Below are positions 8,844 through 16,235 of a stretch of 64,000 nucleotides of DNA, one piece after another (position 1 is the stretch's first letter; every line of letters starts with the position of its first letter). Under the pieces are notes generated by a model that saw only the letters and a program-made list of their open reading frames with translations, searched no databases and was not told the DNA's origin. The DNA is from Marinibacterium profundimaris (GTDB lineage Bacteria; Pseudomonadota; Alphaproteobacteria; Rhodobacterales; Rhodobacteraceae). The translations under genes were made by a program, and so were the position numbers. Location: assembly GCF_002210095.1 (NCBI RefSeq), contig NZ_AQQR01000003.1, positions 592,489-656,488 on the forward strand. The letters are read 5' to 3'.

Positions 8844-8869
8844 GTATCGAGCCTTTCGGTCAGGATGGA

Positions 8870-8971
8870 TCAGGCGCCCTGCGCCGCGGCCGCAACGGCG
8901 GCGCGGCGGGCGGCCAGCTGGTTGTCCGGGCGGGTCAGCCCGAGGGTGTCGCGGAGGGTCGGCTTGCTCAT
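8870..8971 (-). pseudogene. 33-codon remnant of a second LLM monooxygenase C-terminus
   Basis: This short frame reads SKPTLRDTLGLTRPDN near its start, which aligns with TLRDSLGIPVPEN at the C-terminus of the intact monooxygenase 27 bases downstream. The TLRD-x-LG-x3-P-x-N signature is a C-terminal hallmark of that family. The simplest reading is that a paralogous monooxygenase was deleted, leaving its final 30 or so codons attached to a start codon. The ATG at 8971 sits 5 bases after the ABC ATPase stop, with GAGAG upstream, so the remnant could still be translated and could couple transporter and enzyme expression. A conserved short coupling peptide is the alternative. Confidence 0.6.
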
Positions 8972-8976
8972 CGCTC

Positions 8977-9981
8977 TCAATCCACGAAGTGACAGGCGAC
9001 CTTGTGCGCCGCGCGCACCTCGCGCAGCACGGGCCGTTCGCTGGCGCAGCGCGCCTCGGCCAGGGGGCAACGGTCGCGGAAGCGGCAGCCCGAGGGGGGA
9101 TTGCGCGCATCCGGGATGCCGCCCTTGATCGGCAGCGGATCATGCGACTGGTCGACATTGGGCACCGGCACGGCGGCCACCAGCGCGCGGGTATAGGGGT
9201 GCAGCGGGTTGGCGATCACGTCCGAGGTCGGGCCGTCCTCGACCACCGTGCCCAGGTACATGGTGATGGTGCGTTCGCAGACATAGCGCACCAGCGCGAG
9301 GTCATGGCTGATGAAAACCGCCGCCAGCCCCATGTCGCGCTGGATCTGGCGGAAGACGTTCAGGATCCCGGCGCGCACCGACACGTCCAGCATCGAGACC
9401 GGCTCGTCCGCGACGATGAATTCCGGCCGCAGCACCAGCGCCCGGGCCAGCACGATGCGCTGCAGCTGGCCGCCCGAAAGCTGGTGCGGATAGCTGTCCA
9501 GGATATGCTCGGCGGTGGGCAGGTGGACCATGCGGATCGCCTCGGCCACGCGCTCTTCGTGTTCCTCGACCGGGATCTTCGCGTTGTGCAGCGGCTCGTA
9601 GAGGCTGCGGCGGATGGTGAAATGCGCATTCAGCGCGTCGAACGGGTTCTGGAACACCAGCTGCGCGCGGCGGCGGAAGGCCAGCTCGCGCTTGCGGTCC
9701 ATGCCGGCAATCGGCTCGCCGTCAAAGACCACGTGCCCGCCCGAGGGCGGGATCAGCTTGACCAGGATCCGGCCGAGGGTGGACTTCCCGCAGCCGCTCT
9801 CGCCCACGATGCCCACCGCCTCGCCACGGCGCAGGGACAGGCTGACGTCGGACACCGCATCCACGGTGGGATAGCGGCCCTTCAGGATGTCGCCCATCGA
9901 GCGGTTCAGATCGAAGCGGCGCGACACGCCCTGCACATCGATCAGCGGCGCATCGGGTGTGTTGGTGTCGAGAGCACTCAT
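8977..9981 (-). CDS. Dipeptide-type ABC transporter ATPase (DppF/OppF-like)
   Basis: A 334-residue ATPase of an oligopeptide/nickel-class importer. It shows the Walker A GESGCGKST near residue 62, signature LSGGQLQRIVLARAL, Walker B FIVADEPVSMLD, and the C-terminal cysteine-containing CRFRDRCPLAEARC motif of OppD/DppF proteins. It would energise uptake together with the ATPase encoded directly upstream. Its ATG overlaps that gene's stop (ATGA). It is the fifth gene of the binding protein, permease, permease, ATPase, ATPase operon. Confidence 0.93.
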   Translation of the reverse strand: MSALDTNTPDAPLIDVQGVSRRFDLNRSMGDILKGRYPTVDAVSDVSLSLRRGEAVGIVGESGCGKSTLGRILVKLIPPSGGHVVFDGEPIAGMDRKRELAFRRRAQLVFQNPFDALNAHFTIRRSLYEPLHNAKIPVEEHEERVAEAIRMVHLPTAEHILDSYPHQLSGGQLQRIVLARALVLRPEFIVADEPVSMLDVSVRAGILNVFRQIQRDMGLAAVFISHDLALVRYVCERTITMYLGTVVEDGPTSDVIANPLHPYTRALVAAVPVPNVDQSHDPLPIKGGIPDARNPPSGCRFRDRCPLAEARCASERPVLREVRAAHKVACHFVD

Positions 9982-10991
9982 TGCGCGGCCACTCCGGTCC
10001 AGGTTTCGGTATGGCGGGCCTTTTCGCGCAGGGCCTCCGCCTCGGGCGCGCGGTGGCAGAGCGCGCGGTGGTTGTCGCCCACCTCAAGGACCGGCTGGAC
10101 GGTCTCGCAGCCCGCGATCGCAAAGGGGCAGCGGGCGCGAAACCGGCACCCCTCGGGCGGGTTCAGCAGATCGGGGGGCGAGCCCTCGATCGGCGAGAGG
10201 TCATGCGCGTCGCCCGACAGCTCCGGGAAGGCGTTGTAGAGGCCGATGGTGTAGGGATGGCTGGGGCGGTTCAGCACCTCCTGCACCGGCCCCTGCTCGA
10301 CGATCTGGCCGGCGTACATGACGACGACGTAATCGCAGACATAGGCCACGACCGAGATGTCGTGGGTCACCAGCAGGACCGACAGCTGCAGCTCTTCCTG
10401 CAGGCGGTTCAGCGTGTCCAGAACCTGCCGCTGGATCACCACGTCCAGCGCGGTCACCGGCTCGTCGGCGAGCACCAGGTCGGGATCCAGCGCCAGCGCC
10501 AGCGCAATCGACGCCCGCTGGCGCATGCCGCCCGAGAACTGGTGCGGATAATCCTTGAGCCGCTTGGATTCGAGCCCGACCATGTCGAAAAGCTCGGCCG
10601 CGCGCCTGCGCGCATCGCGCCACGTGTAGCCGCCGCGCTTGACCAGCACCTCCTCGATCTGCTTGCCGACCTTCCAAACCGGGTCCAGCGCGTTCATTGC
10701 CGATTGCGGCACATAGGAGATCTGGCGCCACTGCACCTCGCGCAGGCGTCGTTTCGACAGGTTGCTGATGTCCTCGCCCTTGAAGCGGATGGCGCCCCCG
10801 CCGAAGCGCGCGACCGAGGGCATGACCCCGGTGATCGCGCGCACGGCGGTGGTCTTGCCGCAGCCGGATTCGCCCACCACGCCGATCACCTTGCCCCGGG
10901 GCACCTTGAAGCTGATCCCGTCCACCGCCCGCACCACGCCGCGCGGCGTGACGTATTCGATCGACAGGTCTTCGATGGAAAGCAGGGTCAT
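9978..10991 (-). CDS. Dipeptide-type ABC transporter ATPase (DppD/OppD-like)
   Basis: A 337-residue ATPase, partner of the DppF-like protein. It has Walker A GESGCGKTTAVRA, signature FSGGMRQRASIALAL, Walker B LVLADEPVTALD, and the family C-terminal CRFRARCPFAIAGC cysteine motif. The first 30 residues (LSIEDLSIEYVTPRGVVRAV) are typical of OppD. The start follows the DppC-like stop by 3 bases and the end overlaps the next gene by 4, so the transporter genes are tightly coupled. Confidence 0.93.
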   Translation of the reverse strand: MTLLSIEDLSIEYVTPRGVVRAVDGISFKVPRGKVIGVVGESGCGKTTAVRAITGVMPSVARFGGGAIRFKGEDISNLSKRRLREVQWRQISYVPQSAMNALDPVWKVGKQIEEVLVKRGGYTWRDARRRAAELFDMVGLESKRLKDYPHQFSGGMRQRASIALALALDPDLVLADEPVTALDVVIQRQVLDTLNRLQEELQLSVLLVTHDISVVAYVCDYVVVMYAGQIVEQGPVQEVLNRPSHPYTIGLYNAFPELSGDAHDLSPIEGSPPDLLNPPEGCRFRARCPFAIAGCETVQPVLEVGDNHRALCHRAPEAEALREKARHTETWTGVAAQ

Positions 10992-10994
10992 GGA

Positions 10995-11921
10995 TCAGGC
11001 CTTGAGCTTCGGGAAGAGGATTTCCTCGTAGCCACGGCTGATGAAGAAGCCGGCGACGACGATGGCGATGATGCAAAGGCCCGGCGGCACGAACCAGTAA
11101 TACTGCCCCCGCCCCAGCGCCTGGCTGGCATAGGCATCCTGCAGCATGTAGCCCCAGGACACGGTGTCGGACGGGCCGAAGCCGAGGAAGCTGATCGAGG
11201 CCTCGGTCAGGATCGCCCAGCCCACCGCGACGGAGGCATAGAGAAACGACAGCGCCAGCACGTTGGGCGCCACGTGGATGAACAGGATCCGCCACGGCCC
11301 GGCGCCGGTGACGCGCGCGGCCTCGACGAAGGCGCGTTCGCGCAGGCTCATGACCTGGGCGCGGATGACCCGGGCCGAATTAGGCCAGAGCAGAAGTGCG
11401 ATACCGATGACCACGTTCCATTGGCTGGGCTGCAGAAAGGCCGCCAGCACGATGACGAAGGGCAGGAACGGCACGCCCAGCGCGATGTCGGCGATCCGCA
11501 TCAGAAGCGTGTCGACCCAGCCGCGGAAATAGCCCGAGATCAGCCCGATCACGGTGCCGATGGCCACCACGCAAAGCGCGGCGGTCAGCCCCACGATCAG
11601 GGCGGACCGGGTGCCCATGATCAGCTGGGAATAGATGTCGCGCCCCGAGTAGGTGGTGCCCAGCCAGAAGTCCTGGCTGGGCGGCAGGTTGCGCGCCAGG
11701 TCGTAATCCGGCGTGAACAGGATCTCGAGCGGGTCGTTGTGGATCAGCTGGTCCGCGAAGATCGCGATCAGCGCGAAGCCTGCGTAGATGACAAGCCCGA
11801 CGGCGGCGTAAGGGTCGCGCCGGGCCACCGAGAACACGGCACCGAGGCTGCGCGAGACGCTCTTGAAGACGTTCGTGCGCGGACGGCCGATGGCGAGGGC
11901 GGTATCAGGAGCTTGCGGCAA
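10995..11921 (-). CDS. Dipeptide-type ABC permease (DppC/OppC-like)
   Basis: A 308-residue inner-membrane permease with the N-terminal OppC_N-like segment followed by five predicted membrane helices. It has the DWLGT-like DFWLGTTYSGRDIYSQLIMG segment and the EAA loop FVEAARVTGAGPWRILFIH, which contacts the ATPases. The start is TTG at 11921, supported by GAGGG about 7 bases upstream and by the absence of any methionine early in the frame. It overlaps the DppB-like gene by 17 bases. It sits in the operon controlled by the palindrome near 14673. Confidence 0.9.
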   Translation of the reverse strand: MPQAPDTALAIGRPRTNVFKSVSRSLGAVFSVARRDPYAAVGLVIYAGFALIAIFADQLIHNDPLEILFTPDYDLARNLPPSQDFWLGTTYSGRDIYSQLIMGTRSALIVGLTAALCVVAIGTVIGLISGYFRGWVDTLLMRIADIALGVPFLPFVIVLAAFLQPSQWNVVIGIALLLWPNSARVIRAQVMSLRERAFVEAARVTGAGPWRILFIHVAPNVLALSFLYASVAVGWAILTEASISFLGFGPSDTVSWGYMLQDAYASQALGRGQYYWFVPPGLCIIAIVVAGFFISRGYEEILFPKLKA

Positions 11922-12882
11922 AACGGACCCTCGGATCGAGCAGGTGATAGGTGATGTCGGCGATGAAGTTCATGATGATGAGAACGAAAGTGATGATCAG
12001 GAACGCGCCCTGCGCCAGCGGGTAGTCGCTGGCCGACACGGCGTTCACAAGCAGCCGGCCGATGCCGGGCCATGAGAAGACGGTCTCGACCACCACGTTG
12101 CCGCCCACCGCGCTGCCGATGCCCAGGGCAAAGGCGGTGGCCACGGGCAGCAGCGCATTGCGCGCGGCGTGGTTGAGCAGGATGGTGGAGTTCGACAGGC
12201 CCTTCATGCGGCCCATCGTGATGAATTCCTCCTGCAGCACCTCGAGCATGTTGGACCGCATCAGCAGCAGCGGCAGGCCCTGGAGATAGACCGCCAGCGT
12301 AATCGCCGGCAAAGCCAGGTGACGCAGGTAGTCGAGCGAGAAGATCCGCGCCCATTCGCTGTCGAAATTCGCGCCCGAGGTGTTCGCGCCCCCCGCCGGG
12401 AACCATCCGAGGCCGAAGGCGAAGACGGCCAGCATGACCATGCCCAGCCAGAACTCCGGCGCCGCGCGCGTGGTCAGCGCCAGCGGGATGCCGATGCCTT
12501 CGATCCAGCGCCCGCGATGCCAGGCCAGGTAGGCGCCGGCCAGCGTGCCGAAGACATAGGCCACGACCAGCGACACCATGGTCAGGATGATCGTGTTGGG
12601 CAGCACCTCCATGACCACGTCGGTGACGGGGCGCTTGAAGAAGAAGGACTGGCCCAAATCGCCCTGCAGCGCATTGGTGATGAACAGCCAGTATTGTTCG
12701 CCCAGCGATTTATCGAGGCCGAACTGGCGGATCAGCGCCTGCTGCTGTTCGGCGGTGGTGGTGTTGTCGATGAAGGCCGCAAGCGGCGTGCCCGGCATCA
12801 GCCTGAACATGAAGAACAGGATGGTTCCCACGGCCCACAGCACGATGAGCATGTGCGCGAGGCGGGTGAGGATGTATTTCAT
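11905..12882 (-). CDS. Dipeptide-type ABC permease (DppB/OppB-like)
   Basis: This 325-residue integral membrane protein begins with the characteristic YILTRLAHMLIVLWAVGTILF helix. It then has the periplasmic RPVTDVVMEVLPNTI segment and the EAA loop EFITMGRMKGLSNSTILLNHA. About six membrane segments are visible, as expected for DppB. The ATG at 12882 is preferred over a GTG at 12891. It pairs with the TTG-initiated DppC-like permease to form the translocation channel. The binding-protein gene ends 42 bases upstream. Confidence 0.91.
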   Translation of the reverse strand: MKYILTRLAHMLIVLWAVGTILFFMFRLMPGTPLAAFIDNTTTAEQQQALIRQFGLDKSLGEQYWLFITNALQGDLGQSFFFKRPVTDVVMEVLPNTIILTMVSLVVAYVFGTLAGAYLAWHRGRWIEGIGIPLALTTRAAPEFWLGMVMLAVFAFGLGWFPAGGANTSGANFDSEWARIFSLDYLRHLALPAITLAVYLQGLPLLLMRSNMLEVLQEEFITMGRMKGLSNSTILLNHAARNALLPVATAFALGIGSAVGGNVVVETVFSWPGIGRLLVNAVSASDYPLAQGAFLIITFVLIIMNFIADITYHLLDPRVRFAASS

Positions 12883-12924
12883 GCCGGGCACTCCAGTCTT
12901 TTGGTCGTCAGATCAGGTCAGGGA

Positions 12925-14607
12925 TCAGTCCGCGTACTGATCGGTGACCCCGTCCGGGTAGTGCAGCTTGCCGTCGACGATGGTGTAGCCGGCGTCGCTC
13001 AGCATCTGCTTGGCCAGGTCCATGCCGGTTTCCATGTCGTCGGTGCTGGTCGCGTGCCAGTAGGACAGCGCCGGCGAGACATGGCTGTTGGCGGTCTGGG
13101 CAAAGCCGTTCCACGCCGCCTTGCGGATCAGTTCCCGGTTGATCGCGGTCGACAGCGCCTTGCGGAAGGCCGGGTCGTCGAACGGCGCGCGCCGCGCGTT
13201 GAAGGCCACGTACTGGAAGCCGATGTCGACCGATTCCACCACGGCCAGGTCGCCGTCGGCATCGGCGGCCTCGATCAGCAGCTGCGGATCGCCGGTGTAG
13301 TCGGACATGAAGTTCATCTCGCCCGAGCGCAGCATGCCCAGCGCGGCCTCGACATTGAGCACGACGCGCAGGATCAGGCGGTCGATCTTGGGCGCCGCCC
13401 AGTGATCGGGGTTGGCATCCAGCACGACTTCCTGCTGCGTGGCCCAGCGGTCGAACTTGAACGGGCCCGATCCGATGCGGGTTTCCTCAAGCACCGATTC
13501 CGCGCTTTCGCCCTCGGCCAGACCGTCGATGATCGGCCCCCAGACATGTTTCGGCACCAGGTTCAGCTTCGACAGGGTCGAGGTTTCGAAGGCCGCGTTG
13601 GGCTTGTCCAGCGTCATGACAACGGTCTTGTCATCCGGCGTCTCGATGCTGGTGATGCCCGACACGAAGGGCTGGTACATCGGCGCGACCATGTCCTGCT
13701 GCGGCGCGGTGAACGAGAACACCACATCCTCGACCGTCACCGGTTCGCCGTCATGCCATGTCATGCCGTCGCGCAGGGTCATGGTGAGAACGGTGCCGTC
13801 GTCGTTCCATTCCACCGTTTCGGCGGCCCAGGGCTTGGGCAGGCCATCGGATCCGATGCGCATCATCCGGTCCCAGATCAGTTCTGTCATCCAACTGTCG
13901 GAGGCGCCCGAGATGTAGAACGGGTTCAGCGCGTTCAGCTCGTTCGAGCTGTTCATGATCAGGTCGGTCTGCTCGCCCAGCGGCGTGATGTCGGTGAAGG
14001 TGTGGAAATTCTTGATGCCCAGGCCCGGCTGCTCGGTCACGGTGGTTTCATCGAACACCGTCTTGTCGAAGGCGAAGACCTTGGTCGGGTAGACCAGGAA
14101 GGCATAGGGCTGGTTCTCGTTCACCAGCTCCTGCGCCTTGGTGATCAGCTCAAGCCGCTTGTCGGGGTCGATGACCAGGCGCTGCTCTTCGGCGATCTTG
14201 TCATATTCGTCGTTGGTCCAGCCGACGAAGTTGTAGCCGGTGGGCGCGGTCGAGGAATGGAACAGGTTGTAGACGAACTCATCCGGGTCGGACCGTTCGG
14301 GCCGTCCGACCATCTGCCACATGGTCACGTCCCAGGTATCGCGGTTGTACCAGACCACATCCGACAGCTGGGTGTTCGGCAGCGCGTTGACGCTGACATC
14401 AAGGCCGAGGTCGCCCCAGATCTGGGCGATCAGTTCGGCGGCCTGGTATTGCTGCGGGTTGGCGGCCTGGGTGCGGCTGTGAAGCTCGATCGCGCGGACG
14501 GGATCGCCCTCGGCCTGCGCCGTGGCCGCCACGCCGCCCAGCCCGAGGGCCAGGCCGATCGCGGCCGTGCAGCGCAGGACACCGCGCCTTTTGAGTGAAT
14601 TCCTCAT
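12925..14607 (-). CDS. Circularly permuted family 5 extracellular solute-binding protein
   Basis: A 560-residue periplasmic binding protein for the dipeptide-type transporter. A signal peptide with RR near residue 7 and cleavage after ATAQA near 32 opens the protein. Domain order is unusual. Residues about 33-195 carry what is normally the C-terminal lobe (AAELIAQIWGDLGLDV, DPDEFVYNLF, DKRLELITKAQELV). The usual N-terminal signatures (LTMTLRDGMTWHDGEPVTVE at about 275-295, then GSGPFKFDRW) follow. The protein ends at LSDAGYTIVDGKLHYPDG, where the canonical lobe would continue. The whole is one uninterrupted frame, so it reads as a circular permutation of the DppA/OppA fold. Confidence 0.85.
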   Translation of the reverse strand: MRNSLKRRGVLRCTAAIGLALGLGGVAATAQAEGDPVRAIELHSRTQAANPQQYQAAELIAQIWGDLGLDVSVNALPNTQLSDVVWYNRDTWDVTMWQMVGRPERSDPDEFVYNLFHSSTAPTGYNFVGWTNDEYDKIAEEQRLVIDPDKRLELITKAQELVNENQPYAFLVYPTKVFAFDKTVFDETTVTEQPGLGIKNFHTFTDITPLGEQTDLIMNSSNELNALNPFYISGASDSWMTELIWDRMMRIGSDGLPKPWAAETVEWNDDGTVLTMTLRDGMTWHDGEPVTVEDVVFSFTAPQQDMVAPMYQPFVSGITSIETPDDKTVVMTLDKPNAAFETSTLSKLNLVPKHVWGPIIDGLAEGESAESVLEETRIGSGPFKFDRWATQQEVVLDANPDHWAAPKIDRLILRVVLNVEAALGMLRSGEMNFMSDYTGDPQLLIEAADADGDLAVVESVDIGFQYVAFNARRAPFDDPAFRKALSTAINRELIRKAAWNGFAQTANSHVSPALSYWHATSTDDMETGMDLAKQMLSDAGYTIVDGKLHYPDGVTDQYAD

Positions 14608-14660
14608 GTCGCTCTCCTTGCTGGTTTCGGGCCGGAGTGAGGGAGGGCCCGACGGTTCAC

Positions 14661-14687
14661 TTTTTCATTGAGTGAAACACTGTTTTA
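14661..14687. promoter_or_regulatory. IclR-type operator upstream of the transporter operon
   Basis: The block TTTTTCATTG at 14661 is followed two bases later by TGAAACA-C-TGTTTTA, a near-perfect 15-bp palindrome. It lies about 55 bases upstream of the binding-protein start. The same arrangement and spacing occur at 20390-20416 beside the IclR gene. The TGAAACA/TGTTTCA half-sites resemble those bound by IclR-family regulators such as KdgR. Control by the IclR protein encoded at 20473 is inferred. Confidence 0.65.
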
Positions 14688-14814
14688 GTAAGGATGAGCG
14701 AGAGTTGGATTTCGGTAAACGATTTTTGCTGTCAGACCGGCCAGGAAATCGTCTCCTGCCGTACGATGCGCCCTTCTTGTGCAGCGCCTTGCGTCCGCGC
14801 CGGTCGCGGTCGCC

Positions 14815-14856
14815 GAAAAAGAAAGACCCCCGGCCGCGCGCGGCGGTCGGGGGACC
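14815..14856 (-). terminator. Rho-independent terminator after the M20 peptidase gene
   Basis: Read on the minus strand, a GC-rich hairpin (GTCCCCCGACCG paired with CGGCCGGGGGTC, tip about 14840) is followed directly by TTTCTTTTT. It lies 25 bases past the M20 stop and before the transporter promoter, so it separates the hyuBA/M20 transcript from the transporter operon. Confidence 0.8.
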
Positions 14857-14879
14857 TGAAACGGGGTATCGCCGCGCCC

Positions 14880-16235
14880 TCAGGCCTGACCGATCCGGTC
14901 CAGCAGGGCGGCGCCGGTGCGAATCCCCTCCAGGAACAGCTTGATCTCCATGTTCTCGTTGGGCGCGTGATTGGCCTCGTCGGCATTGGCGTAGGGCATC
15001 ACGTAGGCCGGCACGCCGAGGATCTTGGTAAAGACGTAATCCGGCAGGCTGCCCCCGGTGCAGGGATAGACCAGCGGCGGCTCGCCCCGCGCGGTTTCGA
15101 TGGCGTCCTGGATGACCGGGCCCCAGCTGTTCTCGATCGGCGTCTTCGACGGAAGCATGCCGCCCATCGCGATCACCTCGACCTCGGGCGCATGTTTGGC
15201 CACGTGGGCGCGCACACAGTCCATCACCTGATCGGGCGTCATCGCCTCGACCAGGCGAATGTCGCACTTGGCCACCGCCTCGCAGGGCAGGACGGACTTG
15301 CTGCCTTCGCCGCCATAGCCGCCGTGCAGACCGTTGATCGTCAGCGTCGGGTGGAACATCAGCCGGTCCCAGAAGGCGCGGTCGGCCGGGGCATCCAGCC
15401 GGTCGATGCCGATGTTTTCCATGTATCCGGCCAGGTCCAGCGGCAGCTTCGACACCGCGTCGTGGTCCGCATCGGACGGCGGAATGATCGGATCGTGCAG
15501 GCCCTCGATGGTGATCTCGCCCTCCGGCGTCTTCATGGTGCCCAGCAGGTGCACCAGCGTCCAGATCGCGTTGGGCATGACGCCGCCGTAATTGCCCGAA
15601 TGGGCATCGCGCTTCGCCGTCCGCACGCGCAGCTCGAACGACGTCATGCCGCGCACGCCGTAGGTCATCGTCGCCCGGCCGCTTTCATGCAGCGGGCCGT
15701 CGGCGGTGACCACGAGGTCGGTCTTCAGCTCGTCCCGGTGGGTATCCACGAATTCGGCAATCTGGGGCGAGCCGATCTCCTCCTCGCCTTCCAGCAGGAA
15801 GATCACGTTGCAGGGCAGCGTGCCATGCACCGCCAGATGCGCCTCGATCGCCATGAGTTGGGCAAAATGCTGGCCCTTGTTGTCACCGACGCCGCGCGCC
15901 CAGATCCGGCCGTCGCGGATCGTGGGTTCGAACGGCGGGCTCAGCCATTCTTCCAGCGGTTCGGGCGGCTGCACGTCATAATGGCCGTAAAGCAGGATCG
16001 TGGGCTTGCCGGGGTCGACCTCGTAGCGGCCAAGGACAAAGGGATGGCCCTTGGTGGGAATGGATTTCACCTCCATCCCCATCTCGCCCAGCATCTTGAC
16101 CAGCAGTTCGGACACCTCGCGGATCCCGATGTTCTGGGCCGAGATCGAGGGGTTCTTCACGTAATCCATCAGCCGGGCGACGTAATCGTCGTGCCGGGCG
16201 TCGATGTAGTCGAAGACAGGGGCGAGCGCGTTCAT
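14880..16235 (-). CDS. M20 family metallopeptidase (dipeptidase-like)
   Basis: A 451-residue di-zinc hydrolase of the M20 family, of the carnosinase/CNDP-like type by length and motifs. Metal ligands sit in YGHYDVQPPEP near 85, GVGDNKGQ near 118 and LEGEEEIGS near 150, with late ligands in DEANHAPNE near 425. A dimerisation domain lies between. No signal peptide is seen, so it acts in the cytosol. The ATG at 16235 overlaps the HyuA stop by 4 bases, so it probably hydrolyses the linear product that HyuA/HyuB release from a cyclic substrate; that step order is inferred. Confidence 0.9.
   Translation of the reverse strand: MNALAPVFDYIDARHDDYVARLMDYVKNPSISAQNIGIREVSELLVKMLGEMGMEVKSIPTKGHPFVLGRYEVDPGKPTILLYGHYDVQPPEPLEEWLSPPFEPTIRDGRIWARGVGDNKGQHFAQLMAIEAHLAVHGTLPCNVIFLLEGEEEIGSPQIAEFVDTHRDELKTDLVVTADGPLHESGRATMTYGVRGMTSFELRVRTAKRDAHSGNYGGVMPNAIWTLVHLLGTMKTPEGEITIEGLHDPIIPPSDADHDAVSKLPLDLAGYMENIGIDRLDAPADRAFWDRLMFHPTLTINGLHGGYGGEGSKSVLPCEAVAKCDIRLVEAMTPDQVMDCVRAHVAKHAPEVEVIAMGGMLPSKTPIENSWGPVIQDAIETARGEPPLVYPCTGGSLPDYVFTKILGVPAYVMPYANADEANHAPNENMEIKLFLEGIRTGAALLDRIGQA

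Noticed and set aside
9957..11954. 665-codon plus-strand open frame opposite the ABC ATPase and permease genes
   Set aside because: No motifs and antisense to clear ABC transporter genes.
12169..14598. 809-codon plus-strand open frame opposite the binding-protein and DppB genes
   Set aside because: Gln/Arg/His-rich composition, no domain, and exact overlap with well-supported genes on the minus strand; it is a GC-driven shadow.
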